Notes: generated by a model from the sequence alone, not told the origin. A stretch of DNA of 58,154 bases from Pseudonocardia sp. (GCF_025465255.1 NZ_JAODNI010000165.1:1-58154); one strand, 5' to 3'. Shown: positions 27,197 to 35,423, counted from the first letter of the stretch. A program made the numbers and translations.

Positions 27197-27439
27197 GATC
27201 GGGCCCTTCCCTCACGTCCGTCCTGGTGAAGCGCTGCCCTCCAGCAATGGGATATCGGCCTGGTCGGCAATTCGTCGCGAGCCTTTCGTGGCTTTCGCGC
27301 GTGCGCGGCCACGAGGGTATCGCGGCACAGCGACCATGTGATCCAGGTTATATAAATTCAGTCGATCGGCCCAGCTGGTCACTGCGGTCGGTTGGGCAGG
27401 TTTGATGGTGCGGCGCATGGTCAGCGGTCAATGGTTGGC

Positions 27440-27721
27440 CGAGGACATCATCGCGCGAGGAAAGCTGATCAGCTCGTCGGCTTCGTCTAGCTCTGCTGGG
27501 ACGGAGGCATTCACGCCTTCGTCCTGGATCCGCTCGTCGACCTCGCCCGTCAACGGCGAGGTATCGGCGCAGGCCTGGTCCGCCGCGCCGCCGAAGAGGC
27601 CACCCGTGCAGGCTGTCACTGGCTCCACGTCGACTACGACCCCGACCTCGACCACTTCTACCGCAAGGCGTGCGGGTTCCGACAATCCAGTCACGCCGGG
27701 CTGCTGCGCCTGGGCCGATAG
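27440..27721 (+). pseudogene. GNAT-family N-acetyltransferase with in-frame stop
   Basis: The frame reads LVGFV, TAG at 27488-27490, then LCWDGGIHAFVLDPLVDLAR, QRRGIGAGLVRRAAEEATRA, GCHWLHVDYDPDLDHFYRKA, CGFRQSSHAGLLRLGR and a stop at 27719-27721. The acetyl-CoA loop RRGIGAGLV and the FY..CGF end are intact. The internal stop and the missing N-terminal third make it a pseudogene, not grossly decayed. Confidence 0.7.
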
Positions 27722-28038
27722 CGATCACTCGCCCGACTACCCCGACAGCGTGCTCCGTCCCGGAACCGGCAAGGGCAGCGATCGCCCAGCGAACGCATCG
27801 ACTACATCCACTTCACCAGCCGACGACGCTGGGCGAACTCGACGTCGACACCTCGTTCGAGCAGCACCGGTGGCGGCACGCCACTCGCGCCGGCGATCGT
27901 TGCCTCAGTGGCGCGTTGCATCTGGTGCTATCAGCTCCAGGTGCTTGGCCATCGTGTCGAGGCCGACGGCCGCGCGTCGCTGACCGACGCTGGCGGGCTC
28001 GATTCGACGACGAGGGCCGGGCGGTCAAGAAGCCCGTC
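27722..28038. other. 317-bp stretch between two pseudogenes
   Basis: No known domain is recognised. The frame continuing into the GyrB-like fragment is open across part of this stretch, but without homology I can name. Confidence 0.35.
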
Positions 28039-28372
28039 ATGGCGACAAAGGACCTCAGGTTCTTCGACCTCCCCGGCGCACAGCAACTCCCCGACGGCCA
28101 CCCGCGGCGCAAGATGTCAGTCGTTGCTGCACTGAGCGAGTGGCGCGTACACATCGACCGGAGGCACAACGGATCGTGGATCCAGCGGTACGAGGACGGC
28201 ATCCCGGTCACGGGCCTCGTCCCGATCGCTGACGACGGCACCCGCGGAACCACAGTTCGTTTCCTCGCGCACAAGGAGCTACGCGCTGCGGGCCACTTCT
28301 TGGCCAGGGATCTCCTGGAGCTGACTTCCGTATGGCCGCAGCTCAGCACCGTCATCGACTGGCAACGCCTCG
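28039..28372 (+). pseudogene. GyrB-like fragment (transducer-edge segment of the ATPase half)
   Basis: The frame reads RFFDLPGAQQLPDGHPRRKM, SVVAALSEWRVHIDRRHNGS, WIQRYEDGIPVTGLVP and GTRGTTVRFLAHKELR. SVV.ALS...... R.G..W.Q.YE.G.PV..L.......GTTVRF is the pattern of the DNA gyrase B / ParE N-terminal region. The ATP-binding Asn, G-loops and the topoisomerase half are absent. It may be a remnant of the short stand-alone gyrase-B-like proteins of actinobacteria. The downstream end runs into the GntR gene tail on the other strand. Confidence 0.4.
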
Positions 28373-28408
28373 AGTCCGGCGACACCCGCCGGACCTGCGC
28401 TCGGTCGC

Positions 28409-29128
28409 CTACGAGCCCTGCCGCCCCACGCCGTCGAGCGCGGCGAGCGCGGTGGCGGCGGCGTTGTCGAGGTGCTCGATGCACAGCCGCTGGGCCGAGG
28501 CGACGTCCCGGGCGGTGATCGCCTCGACGAGCGCGCGCATCTCGGCGGCCATCTGCGCCGCACGCCCGGGCTGCGACATCGACGTGGCGCGCAGCAGCCG
28601 GACCCGCGCCTGCACCCCGCCCAGGATCTGCTCGATGGTCGGGCTCGCCGCGCCCGCGAGCAGCTCGGTGTAGAAGAGGTCCTTGTCGCGCAACAGCCGG
28701 TGCATATCCGCGCCGTCGGCCACGTCCTCTTCCAGGGCGGTAACGGTGGCCCGCAGGCGGTCGTGGTGCGCGGCCCTCGCCCGCTCGATGAACCGGCGCA
28801 CGGTGAGCGCCTCCAGCGAGGCGCGCACGGCGTAGAGGTCGCGGGCCTCGTCGGCCGACGGCTTGTACACCATGGCGCCCTTCTGCGGCACCGTGACGAC
28901 GAGGCCCTCGGCGGCCAGCTCGCGCAACGCCTCACGGATGGTCGCGCGGGAGACGCCGGTCTGCTCGACGAGCTCGCGCTCGACCAGCCGCTGACCGGGC
29001 TGCAGCTCGAACTCGAGGATCGCGGTGCGCAGCCCGTCGATCACCTGCTCGCGCAGCGGCGCGGCGATCCGGCCGACCCGGATCCCGCGGAAGGTGCCCG
29101 TCTCCTCACCTGCCGTCACTAGCCGCAC
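28409..29128 (-). CDS. GntR-family (FadR/VanR subgroup) transcriptional regulator
   Basis: 239 codons from GTG at 29128; GTG at 29119 is an equally possible start and neither has a ribosome site. The winged helix is at about 20-85: LREQVIDGLRTAILEFELQP, GQRLVERELVEQTGVSRATI, REALRELAAEGLVV. A helical FCD ligand domain follows (about 95-230), with metal-site-type residues in DLYAVRASLEAL and RLCIEHLDNAAATAL. It is the last gene of the nine-gene leftward operon, 83 bp after the CMD gene. It probably represses that operon through the palindromes at 35297 and 35395 until a pathway acid binds (inference). Confidence 0.9.
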   Translation of the reverse strand: MRLVTAGEETGTFRGIRVGRIAAPLREQVIDGLRTAILEFELQPGQRLVERELVEQTGVSRATIREALRELAAEGLVVTVPQKGAMVYKPSADEARDLYAVRASLEALTVRRFIERARAAHHDRLRATVTALEEDVADGADMHRLLRDKDLFYTELLAGAASPTIEQILGGVQARVRLLRATSMSQPGRAAQMAAEMRALVEAITARDVASAQRLCIEHLDNAAATALAALDGVGRQGS

Positions 29129-29211
29129 AGTAGACGGGTCCGGCCCACGGGTGGGCTGCCGCGGCGCGTCCACGCCCGCCGCGACGACCCGGGCCCGGGA
29201 GCCGGCGCAGC

Positions 29212-30000
29212 TCACCCCGCCTCGCCCGCCTGCTCGGCGACGATCGAGGCGAGGATCGGCGCGGCCGTCGTCGCCGCGTGGATTCCGATCACGCTGACGA
29301 TCGCGAGCACCTCCATCAGCTCGCCCTGCGTGGCGCCGAGCCGGACGGCGTTGCGCAGGTGCAGCTTCAACCCGGGGACGTAGAGGTGGGTGGCCGCGGC
29401 GTCGAAGGCGATGTAGATCATCTCCTTCACCTTGGGCTCCAGCGTGCCGGTCTTCCACGGCACCGAGGAGAACTCCACGTACGCCTCGAACAGGTCCGGC
29501 GCGAGCTCGAGGATCCCTTCCCAGAACTCGTGCCAGTAGCCGCGGTTCGCGGTGAACTCGGCCTTGAGCCGCTCCCGGCGCTCGTCCAGCGGCGCCGGGC
29601 CGGTGCGCACGCCCTCCTCCTCGAGGACCTCCAGCAGCAGCGGCACCCCGATGTTGCAGGCGTGGATGCCGAGCGTGCTGGTCAGCTCCAGGACCTCCAT
29701 GATCTCTGCCGGGGTGGCCCCGTGCCGCAGCGCCGCCGCGACGTGCTGGCGGATGCCGGGTTCGTAGAGGTGCGTCGCCGCCGCGTCGGCCGCGATGTAG
29801 ACGAACTCCTTGACCTTCGGCTCGAGGTGCGACGCCTGGTTCCACGGCACCCCGGAGAAGTGCAGGTAGGCCTCGAGGAAGGCGGGATCGAGCTCGAGGA
29901 TCCGCTGCCAGGGCTCGCCCCAGGTGCCGCGGACGGCGACGAACTCGTCCTTGACCCGCTGCTGCTCCGGGCTGAGCGTGACGGTCTCGGTCGGGCTCAC
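29212..30000 (-). CDS. Carboxymuconolactone decarboxylase (CMD)-domain protein, tandem domains
   Basis: 262 codons, GTG at 30000 overlapping the upstream stop as GTGA. Two homologous halves of about 120 residues each contain the CMD core: VPWNQASHLEPKVKEFVYIA..ATHLYEPGIRQHVAAALRHGA and VPWKTGTLEPKVKEMIYIAF..ATHLYVPGLKLHLRNAVRLGA (quoted in pieces). The AhpD-type CxxC redox pair is absent; the conserved His and Glu of the decarboxylase type are kept. It probably works on a small carboxylated intermediate of the pathway. The tandem fusion suggests an internal pseudo-dimer. Confidence 0.88.
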   Translation of the reverse strand: MSPTETVTLSPEQQRVKDEFVAVRGTWGEPWQRILELDPAFLEAYLHFSGVPWNQASHLEPKVKEFVYIAADAAATHLYEPGIRQHVAAALRHGATPAEIMEVLELTSTLGIHACNIGVPLLLEVLEEEGVRTGPAPLDERRERLKAEFTANRGYWHEFWEGILELAPDLFEAYVEFSSVPWKTGTLEPKVKEMIYIAFDAAATHLYVPGLKLHLRNAVRLGATQGELMEVLAIVSVIGIHAATTAAPILASIVAEQAGEAG

Positions 30001-30878
30001 TGGTCCTCCTCCGGCCGCTCGCGCAGCCATCGTGCGATCTCGGTGTGGTCCGCCTCGGGCCCGAGTGCGTCGACGGCGCGGCTCCAGAGCGCGAGGGTGC
30101 GTTCGGCGTGGCCGCGGGGCGCGTCGACGGCCTCGGCCAGCCCGAGGGCGATCCGCAGGTCTTTGACCATCAGGCCGGCGGTGAAGCCCGACGCGTAGGT
30201 GCCGGGGACGATGTGGGTCGGCCACTTGGTCTCGGTCGACCCGCTGCGGCCGCTGGATCCGTTGATCGCGTCGAGCATGGCCGTGGGGTCCAGTCCGAAC
30301 CGCGCGCCCGCGATGATCGCCTCCGAGGTCGCCAGCAGGTGCGAGGCGGACAGCAGGTTGTTCAACGCCTTCAGGGCGTGCCCGGCGCCCGTCCCGCCGA
30401 CGTGCCGGACCCGCCCCATCAGCGCCAGCAGCGGTGTGAGGCGCTCCACGGCGTCGTCGGGCCCACCGACCATGATCGTCAACGTGCCGGAGTGGGCCCC
30501 GGCGACGCCGCCGGAGACGGGGGCGTCGACGAGCGTGGACCCGCGCTCCGCGACCCGCTCGGCCAGCGCTCGGGTCCGCAGCGGCTCCGACGTGCTCATG
30601 TCCACCAGCAGCGTTCCCGGGACGAGGGCGTCGAGCAGGCCCCCGTCGACGACCTTCTCGACGACACCCGAGTCCGGGAGCATGAGGATCACGACGGGTG
30701 CGCCCTCGGCCGCCGCCGCGGCGCTCGGCACGGGGGTCAGGACGTCGGCGAGCCCGTCGGCCACGCCGGGCGCGGCGTCGTGTCCCCGGACCGTCACGCC
30801 CCCGGTCGCGAGGCGCCGCACCATCGGGGTGCCCATCCGGCCCAGCCCGACGAAGCCCACCACGGGCGCCTCAGCCAT
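29997..30878 (-). CDS. NAD(P)-dependent beta-hydroxyacid dehydrogenase (HIBADH family), copy 1
   Basis: 293 codons, ATG at 30878 within the end of the upstream CMD gene (8-bp overlap). The dinucleotide motif is VGFVGLGRMGTPMVRRL. The substrate motif DAPVSGGVAGAHSGTLTIMV and the catalytic-Lys helix GAGHALKALNNLLSASHL are complete. The C-terminal helical domain has normal length. It oxidises a 3-hydroxy acid (3-hydroxyisobutyrate, tartronate semialdehyde or similar) with NAD(P). A second, divergent copy is three genes upstream in the same operon, so two successive or parallel substrates are likely. Confidence 0.93.
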   Translation of the reverse strand: MAEAPVVGFVGLGRMGTPMVRRLATGGVTVRGHDAAPGVADGLADVLTPVPSAAAAAEGAPVVILMLPDSGVVEKVVDGGLLDALVPGTLLVDMSTSEPLRTRALAERVAERGSTLVDAPVSGGVAGAHSGTLTIMVGGPDDAVERLTPLLALMGRVRHVGGTGAGHALKALNNLLSASHLLATSEAIIAGARFGLDPTAMLDAINGSSGRSGSTETKWPTHIVPGTYASGFTAGLMVKDLRIALGLAEAVDAPRGHAERTLALWSRAVDALGPEADHTEIARWLRERPEEDQ

Positions 30879-31296
30879 GACCGTTCCCCGAGGCGTCGAC
30901 GGACTCGGCCTGGATCTCCCCGAGTACCCGCTCGGCCACACGGAACGACTCCAGCGCCGCGGGCGCACCGCAGTACCCGGCGGTCTGCAGCAGCGCTTCC
31001 TGGATCTCGGTCTCCGTGCAGCCGTTGGTGACCGCGCCGCGGACGTGGACCGCGAGCTCGTGGCTGCGGTTGAGCGCCGTGAGCATCACCAGGTTGAGCA
31101 GGCTGCGGGTGCGCCGGTCGAGGCCGGGCCGGCTCCACAGCTCGCCCCAGACGTTCTGCGTGACGTACTCCTGCACGGGCCGGGCGAAGTCGCTCACGCC
31201 CTGCAGCGAGCGGTCGACGTGCGCGTCGCCGAGGACCTCGCGGCGGATGCCGAGTCCGCGTTCGTACCGGTCGTCCCTGTCGTCCCCGCCGCTCAT
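30871..31296 (-). CDS. 4-carboxymuconolactone decarboxylase-like protein (PcaC-type, single domain)
   Basis: 141 codons, ATG at 31296 overlapping the cupin stop as ATGA. The CMD signature is YERGLGIRREVLGDAHVDRS at the start, VWGELWSRPGLDRRTRSLLN, LVMLTALNRSHELAVHVRGA and LQTAGYCGAPAALESFRVAE. PcaC decarboxylates 4-carboxymuconolactone in the protocatechuate pathway. No pcaB or pcaG/H is nearby, so a related ring-fission product is more likely than protocatechuate itself (inference). Confidence 0.88.
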   Translation of the reverse strand: MSGGDDRDDRYERGLGIRREVLGDAHVDRSLQGVSDFARPVQEYVTQNVWGELWSRPGLDRRTRSLLNLVMLTALNRSHELAVHVRGAVTNGCTETEIQEALLQTAGYCGAPAALESFRVAERVLGEIQAESVDASGNGHG

Positions 31297-31697
31297 CGGG
31301 CCACCCCCATCGCCGCGAGGTAGTCCTCCTCGGCGACCTCCTCGAGCCACGTCGTGGGGCCGATGGAGAACGCCAGGTGGGTCATCACCGTGTCGGCGGT
31401 CCCGCCGTGCCAGTGCTGCTCCCCCGGCGGCACCCAGACGACGTCGCCGGCCCGGATCACCTGCGGCTGCTCGCCGCGCGGGCAGACCCAGCCCATCCCC
31501 GCGGTGACCACGAGCAGCTGGCCGCCGGTGTGGTGGTGCCAGTACGTGCGCGCGCCCGGCGTGAAGGTCACCGAGTTCAGCGTGTTGTGCTCCGCCGTCG
31601 TGGGCAACACCGGATCCCCCCAGACCGTGCCCGTGAAGGTCTCGGTCCGGTTCTGGGTCGGTGTGGTGTCAGGGGCCCGGCCCCGAACGATCTGCAC
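31293..31697 (-). CDS. Cupin-domain protein
   Basis: 134 codons, ATG at 31697. The cupin motifs are FTPGARTYWHHHTGGQLLVV (metal His residues) and WVPPGEQHWHGGTADT. It belongs to the small single-cupin group that is often fused to or beside CMD proteins and acts as isomerase, dioxygenase or stabiliser. It overlaps the CMD gene (ATGA) and follows the second dehydrogenase by 3 bp. Confidence 0.9.
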   Translation of the reverse strand: MQIVRGRAPDTTPTQNRTETFTGTVWGDPVLPTTAEHNTLNSVTFTPGARTYWHHHTGGQLLVVTAGMGWVCPRGEQPQVIRAGDVVWVPPGEQHWHGGTADTVMTHLAFSIGPTTWLEEVAEEDYLAAMGVAR

Positions 31698-31700
31698 TGG

Positions 31701-32612
31701 TCATCCTTCCTGGTCGTGCACTCGTACCCCGCCGGCGACGTCGCCGAGGGCGTCGACCACACGGTTGCTGATGAGGTCGCCGTAGCCGAGGGTCTCCGCG
31801 AGGCCGAAGCTGGCGAGCGGCCCCGCGGCGTTCAGGGTGGGGACGCCGAGCCGGGCGGCCAGGTCGACGTAGAGCGCGACGTCCTTGGTCATCAGCCTGC
31901 TCGTCAGGCCGCCCTCGAGGTAGTCGCCGCGGACGATCGCGGGGAACCGGTTCGTGGTCGCGAAGTTGACGCCGCTGCTCGAGTTGATCACCTCGAGCAG
32001 CTGCGACAGGTCCAGCCCGGCCTTGCGGCCCGCGACCATCACCTCGGCGGAGGCTGCGAGGCTGACGGCGTTGAGGAAGTTGTTGAGCAGCTTGGCCGTG
32101 TGGCCGGCGCCGGAGGGCCCCATGTGGTGGACCGTCGCGGCGATCGGCGCGAAGACGGGCTTTAGCTCGGCCAGGGCGGCCGCGGCGCCGCCCACCATGA
32201 TCGTCAGGCTGCCCTTCTCGGCCGCGGCGGCGCCCCCGGAGATCCCCGCATCGAGGTAGCGCACGCCGCGCGCCAGCGCTTCGTCGTGCAGGGTCCGGGT
32301 CGAGGCGGGCGACGCCGTCGAGAGGTCGACGATCGTCGCCCCCTCGGCGGCCACCTCCAGCACCGCTCGCACGACCGGCTCCACGACGTGGCTGTCCGGC
32401 AGGGACAGCAGCACGATCCGGGCCCGCCGGGCCACCTCGGCCGGATCCGCCGCCGGCTCCGCACTCGCCGCGTCGGCCCGGCCCGCGACCGGGTCGTGCC
32501 CGACGACGGTGAACCCGCCCTCGACGAGCCGCCGAGCCATCCGGCCGCCCATGTTGCCGAGGCCGACCATCCCCACTGTGTCCACCGGGTGCTCCTCTCC
32601 CGCTGTGCTCAT
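31701..32612 (-). CDS. NAD(P)-dependent beta-hydroxyacid dehydrogenase (HIBADH family), copy 2
   Basis: 303 codons, ATG at 32612 overlapping the SDR stop (ATGA). Motifs are VGMVGLGNMGGRMARRLVEG, LLSLPDSHVVEPVV, DAGISGGAAAAEKGSLTIMV and the catalytic-Lys helix GAGHTAKLLNNFLNAVSLAA. The substrate-binding DAGISGGAAAAEKG differs from copy 1 (DAPVSGGVAGAHSG), pointing to a different substrate. Cytosolic, complete. Confidence 0.93.
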   Translation of the reverse strand: MSTAGEEHPVDTVGMVGLGNMGGRMARRLVEGGFTVVGHDPVAGRADAASAEPAADPAEVARRARIVLLSLPDSHVVEPVVRAVLEVAAEGATIVDLSTASPASTRTLHDEALARGVRYLDAGISGGAAAAEKGSLTIMVGGAAAALAELKPVFAPIAATVHHMGPSGAGHTAKLLNNFLNAVSLAASAEVMVAGRKAGLDLSQLLEVINSSSGVNFATTNRFPAIVRGDYLEGGLTSRLMTKDVALYVDLAARLGVPTLNAAGPLASFGLAETLGYGDLISNRVVDALGDVAGGVRVHDQEG

Positions 32613-33076
32613 GCCCGCAACCGCGCGTCGACCGGCCCGTTGTCCCACGCGCCCGCCCCGCCCGACGGGCGTACCGTGCTGACGGCCGCGGCGCCGCCGT
32701 CGACCGAGACGACCTCGGCGGTCAGGTACGACGCCCCGTCGCCGAGCAGGAAGGCCACGACCGACGCGATCTCCTCGGGTCTGCCCGGCCGGCGCAACGG
32801 CGTGGTCGCGGCCCGCCGGGCCATGTCATCGCCGCCGCCGGGCCCTTCGCCCGACGCCGCGAACAGGGCGGTCGGCACGATCCCCGGCGCGATGGCGTTG
32901 ACCCGGATCCCGAGCGGGCCGCCGTAGACCGCGGCCCCGTGCAGCAGGCCCAGGCACCCCGTGCTTCGACGCCTGGTAGGCCAGCGCGCGGCGAGCAGCC
33001 GCGCGCTCGCCGCACCGAGGGCGCCCGCCGCCCCGGTGACCAGCGCGACCGTACCCGCGAGCCCGTCGTCCGTCAT
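32609..33076 (-). pseudogene. Short-chain dehydrogenase (SDR) with internal deletion and frameshift
   Basis: ATG at 33076 overlaps the MBL gene stop. The N-terminal dinucleotide motif ALVTGAAGALGAASARLLA is present, as is the C-terminal half GPLGIRVNAIAPGIVPTALF..RPEEIASVVAFLLGDGASYL..VSVDGG. About 90-100 residues in between are missing, including the NAG motif and the catalytic Ser. The catalytic YQASK of ALAYQASKHGV survives only in a shifted frame at the junction. The 155-codon frame is therefore an inactive enzyme whose coupling signals to both neighbours still look intact. Confidence 0.75.
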
Positions 33077-33903
33077 GCCGTGTCCTCCCCCGGCGCGTCC
33101 TCCCCCGGCGCGACCCGAACGACCAGGTCGGCGAGCTCGGGCGCCAGCCCGGGCACGCGGCCCGGGAACCGCTCGGGGACGGCGGCGTCGTGCCCGGCGA
33201 GGAGCACCCGGCCGGGGTCCTCGGTCATCTCGCGCAGCAGGTCGAAGCCCCGGTACATGTCGGCGAGATCCGCGACGACGAAGAACGGCCGGTCCCGCTC
33301 CAGCTCCTCGTAGAGGTGCAGCGCGTCGGCGGCGAGCACGACGGCGCCCCCGTCGGTCGCGACCTGGGCGACGAGCTGGCCGGGGGTGTGCCCGCCGACC
33401 ACGACCAGCTCGAACCCCGGGGCCAGGTCGAGGGTGTCCTCGACCAGCCGGACCCGGCCGTCGGCGGCGGCCTTCGCGAGCAGGCCGAGCTCGTCGGGCT
33501 CCGTGGAGTGGGCGAACTGCAGCCTGCCGGCGTAGGGGCCGGTCCAGAACTCCAGCTCGCGGCGGGCGAGCACGATCTCGGCGGCCGGGAAGCGGTCGAG
33601 GTTGCCGACGTGGTCGTAGTGGGCGTGTGTGACGACGAGCCGGTCGACGGTCTCGGGCTCGATCCCCAGGCCGCGCAGTGCCTCCACCGGGTCCACCAGC
33701 ATCGTGCGCCTGCGGCGGGCACCGGCCCCGGCGCCGAAGCCGCAGTCGACCACGACCGTCCGCTCGCCGTCGCGGACGACCCAGAAGAAGTAGTCCATCG
33801 GCAGCTCGGAGTCGGGCTCGCCGTAGACGTGGTGGTTGAGGAAGGTCTCGGACCGGCGCGCGGTGCGCGTGCCGTAGCGGACCGCCAGGACCTCGTAGGC
33901 CAT
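33073..33903 (-). CDS. MBL-fold metallohydrolase (lactonase-like)
   Basis: 276 codons, ATG at 33903 sharing one base with the MFS stop. The metal-binding motif is LVVTHAHYDHVGNLDRFP (HxHxDH), with further ligands in VVVGGHTPGQL and VVLAADALHLY plus a late VLLAGHD. This set resembles the AHL-lactonase/dihydrocoumarin-type hydrolases. In this operon it may open a lactone intermediate, for example a muconolactone-type product (inference). Confidence 0.9.
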   Translation of the reverse strand: MAYEVLAVRYGTRTARRSETFLNHHVYGEPDSELPMDYFFWVVRDGERTVVVDCGFGAGAGARRRRTMLVDPVEALRGLGIEPETVDRLVVTHAHYDHVGNLDRFPAAEIVLARRELEFWTGPYAGRLQFAHSTEPDELGLLAKAAADGRVRLVEDTLDLAPGFELVVVGGHTPGQLVAQVATDGGAVVLAADALHLYEELERDRPFFVVADLADMYRGFDLLREMTEDPGRVLLAGHDAAVPERFPGRVPGLAPELADLVVRVAPGEDAPGEDTA

Positions 33904-35255
33904 CAGGCGGCGCTCGTGAAGTCGACGTCCTTGGTCTCCGGGCCTGCCGCGGCACCCACGGCCCCGAGGATCCCGCCGATCGCCAGGAGGAGGGCGGCGG
34001 CGACCGCCGCGGAGACGACCCGGCCAAGGCCCGCGTAGAAGAAGGCGTAGAAGGACGGGATGATCACCGACGCGCTGAAGCCGAGGCCGAACGCGGAGGC
34101 CCGGACGTCCGTGTGGAAGCGCTCGTTGATGTACGGCAGGACCACGCCCCACGGTGCCGTGACCAGCACGGAGAAGACGCACACCAGCAGCACGATCATG
34201 CCGAACGACAGGTGGGTCCCGTTCATCAGCACCGCCATCAGCGTCGACCCGCCGACAGCGATGAGCACGCCGAGGACCATGAAGAAGGTCCGGCGGCCGA
34301 TCCGCTGCGCGATCACGCCGGAGCCGATGTAGCTGGCGACCAGGCAGATGTAGGCGATCAGCAGCGCGGTCGTGAGCTGGGTGCCGCTGAGCTGCAGCAC
34401 AGTGTGCAGCACGGTGGTGGGCAGGAACAGCGTGACCATGTTCTGGGTCAGCCAGAACCCGGTCATCATGGCGAACACCTGCAGGAAGCTGCGCCCGCTC
34501 GGTCCTGAGAAGAGGTTCTTCAGCGGCGCGGCCTTCTTCTCCGACGCCTCCCAGATCTCGGACTCGGAGACGCTGTGCACGTAGTACAGCACCAGGACGC
34601 CGGCCAGCAGCGCGCCGAGCACGAACGGGATCCGCCAGCCCCATACGGCGTACGGCGAGGCCGGCCCGGCCAGCGGGAAGAGCGCGAAGGCGGCCATCCC
34701 GACGAGGTTGATCACGATGTAGGCCAGCGGGAACGCCGCGAGGATGACTCCGCCCAGCAGGCCCCGCTTGTGCTTCGGCGCGTACTCCATGGCCAGTGGG
34801 AGCGCACCCGTGTATCCGCCACCGAGGCAGATGCCGTCGAGGAAGCGCAGCAGGATCAGCAGCCAGTAGGAGGCGATCCCGATCGTGGCGTAGCCGGGGA
34901 TGAAGGCGATGAGCAGCGTGATCACGCCGAACCCGCCGACCGAGGCGATCGTGGCCTTGCGGCGGCCGACCCGGTCCGCGAGCCCGCCGAAGATCGCCGC
35001 CCCGACGGGCCGGCCGATCAGCGTCGTGGCGAACACGAGCGAGGTCAGGATGGCGGAGAGCCCCGGGGACATGCCCGCCGGTTGGAAGTAGATCAGGGCC
35101 GGCGTGAGGATCACCGTCGGCAGATAGATGTCGAACATGTCGACGAACTCGGCGAAGAACGCCCCGCGGGTGGCGGACCGGCGCTTCGCGGCCCGTTCGG
35201 GGGTCTCGAGCTCGCCGGTGTACCCGGCCCGAACAGCCTTCTCACTGCCCGTCAT
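33903..35255 (-). CDS. MFS transporter, aromatic/metabolite:H+ symporter type
   Basis: 450 codons, ATG at 35255, the first gene of the leftward operon. Twelve hydrophobic segments; MFS signature GGLADRVGRRKATIASVGGF between helices 2 and 3, RFLDGICLGGGYTGALPLAM in helix 4, and the repeated IAQRIGRRTFFMVLG in the second half. It resembles the sugar/metabolite:H+ symporter branch (AAHS/MHS-like). It is probably the uptake system for the operon's substrate. Two candidate GntR operators lie 41 and 139 bp upstream of its start. Confidence 0.92.
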   Translation of the reverse strand: MTGSEKAVRAGYTGELETPERAAKRRSATRGAFFAEFVDMFDIYLPTVILTPALIYFQPAGMSPGLSAILTSLVFATTLIGRPVGAAIFGGLADRVGRRKATIASVGGFGVITLLIAFIPGYATIGIASYWLLILLRFLDGICLGGGYTGALPLAMEYAPKHKRGLLGGVILAAFPLAYIVINLVGMAAFALFPLAGPASPYAVWGWRIPFVLGALLAGVLVLYYVHSVSESEIWEASEKKAAPLKNLFSGPSGRSFLQVFAMMTGFWLTQNMVTLFLPTTVLHTVLQLSGTQLTTALLIAYICLVASYIGSGVIAQRIGRRTFFMVLGVLIAVGGSTLMAVLMNGTHLSFGMIVLLVCVFSVLVTAPWGVVLPYINERFHTDVRASAFGLGFSASVIIPSFYAFFYAGLGRVVSAAVAAALLLAIGGILGAVGAAAGPETKDVDFTSAA

Positions 35256-35296
35256 CGCGCAGTCCCATCTTGTCGCACCGTTGCGATCGCAGCTCC

Positions 35297-35319
35297 GATC
35301 GTCAGACCGTCTGACAATC
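35297..35319. promoter_or_regulatory. Candidate GntR operator O1
   Basis: GTCAGAC-C-GTCTGAC (35301-35315) is a perfect palindrome. Extended, GATCGTCAGAC / GTCTGACAATC gives 11-bp arms with one mismatch around a single central base. It lies 41 bp upstream of the MFS start. The layout suits FadR/VanR-type GntR proteins, and a GntR gene ends this operon. Confidence 0.6.
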
Positions 35320-35394
35320 GGCGGATTGACCGTAACCACAAAAACGAGGAGCAGTCAACGGAGCGCGCAACCGATCCGTGACAGGGGTTTTCCA

Positions 35395-35417
35395 GATTGT
35401 CAGACAGACTCACGATC
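35395..35417. promoter_or_regulatory. Candidate GntR operator O2
   Basis: GATTGTCAGAC-A-GACTCACGATC has the same 23-bp layout as O1, with 8 of 11 arm positions paired; the left arm is identical to an O1 arm. It lies 6 bp before the GTG start of the decayed divergent gene. The site would let the same regulator control both directions. Confidence 0.5.
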
Positions 35418-35423
35418 TGCGGC

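Noticed and set aside
35297..35417. Membership of the GntR sites in the 17-bp regulon
   Set aside because: The arm sequence (GTCAGAC) and length differ from TCRYCC; a separate system.
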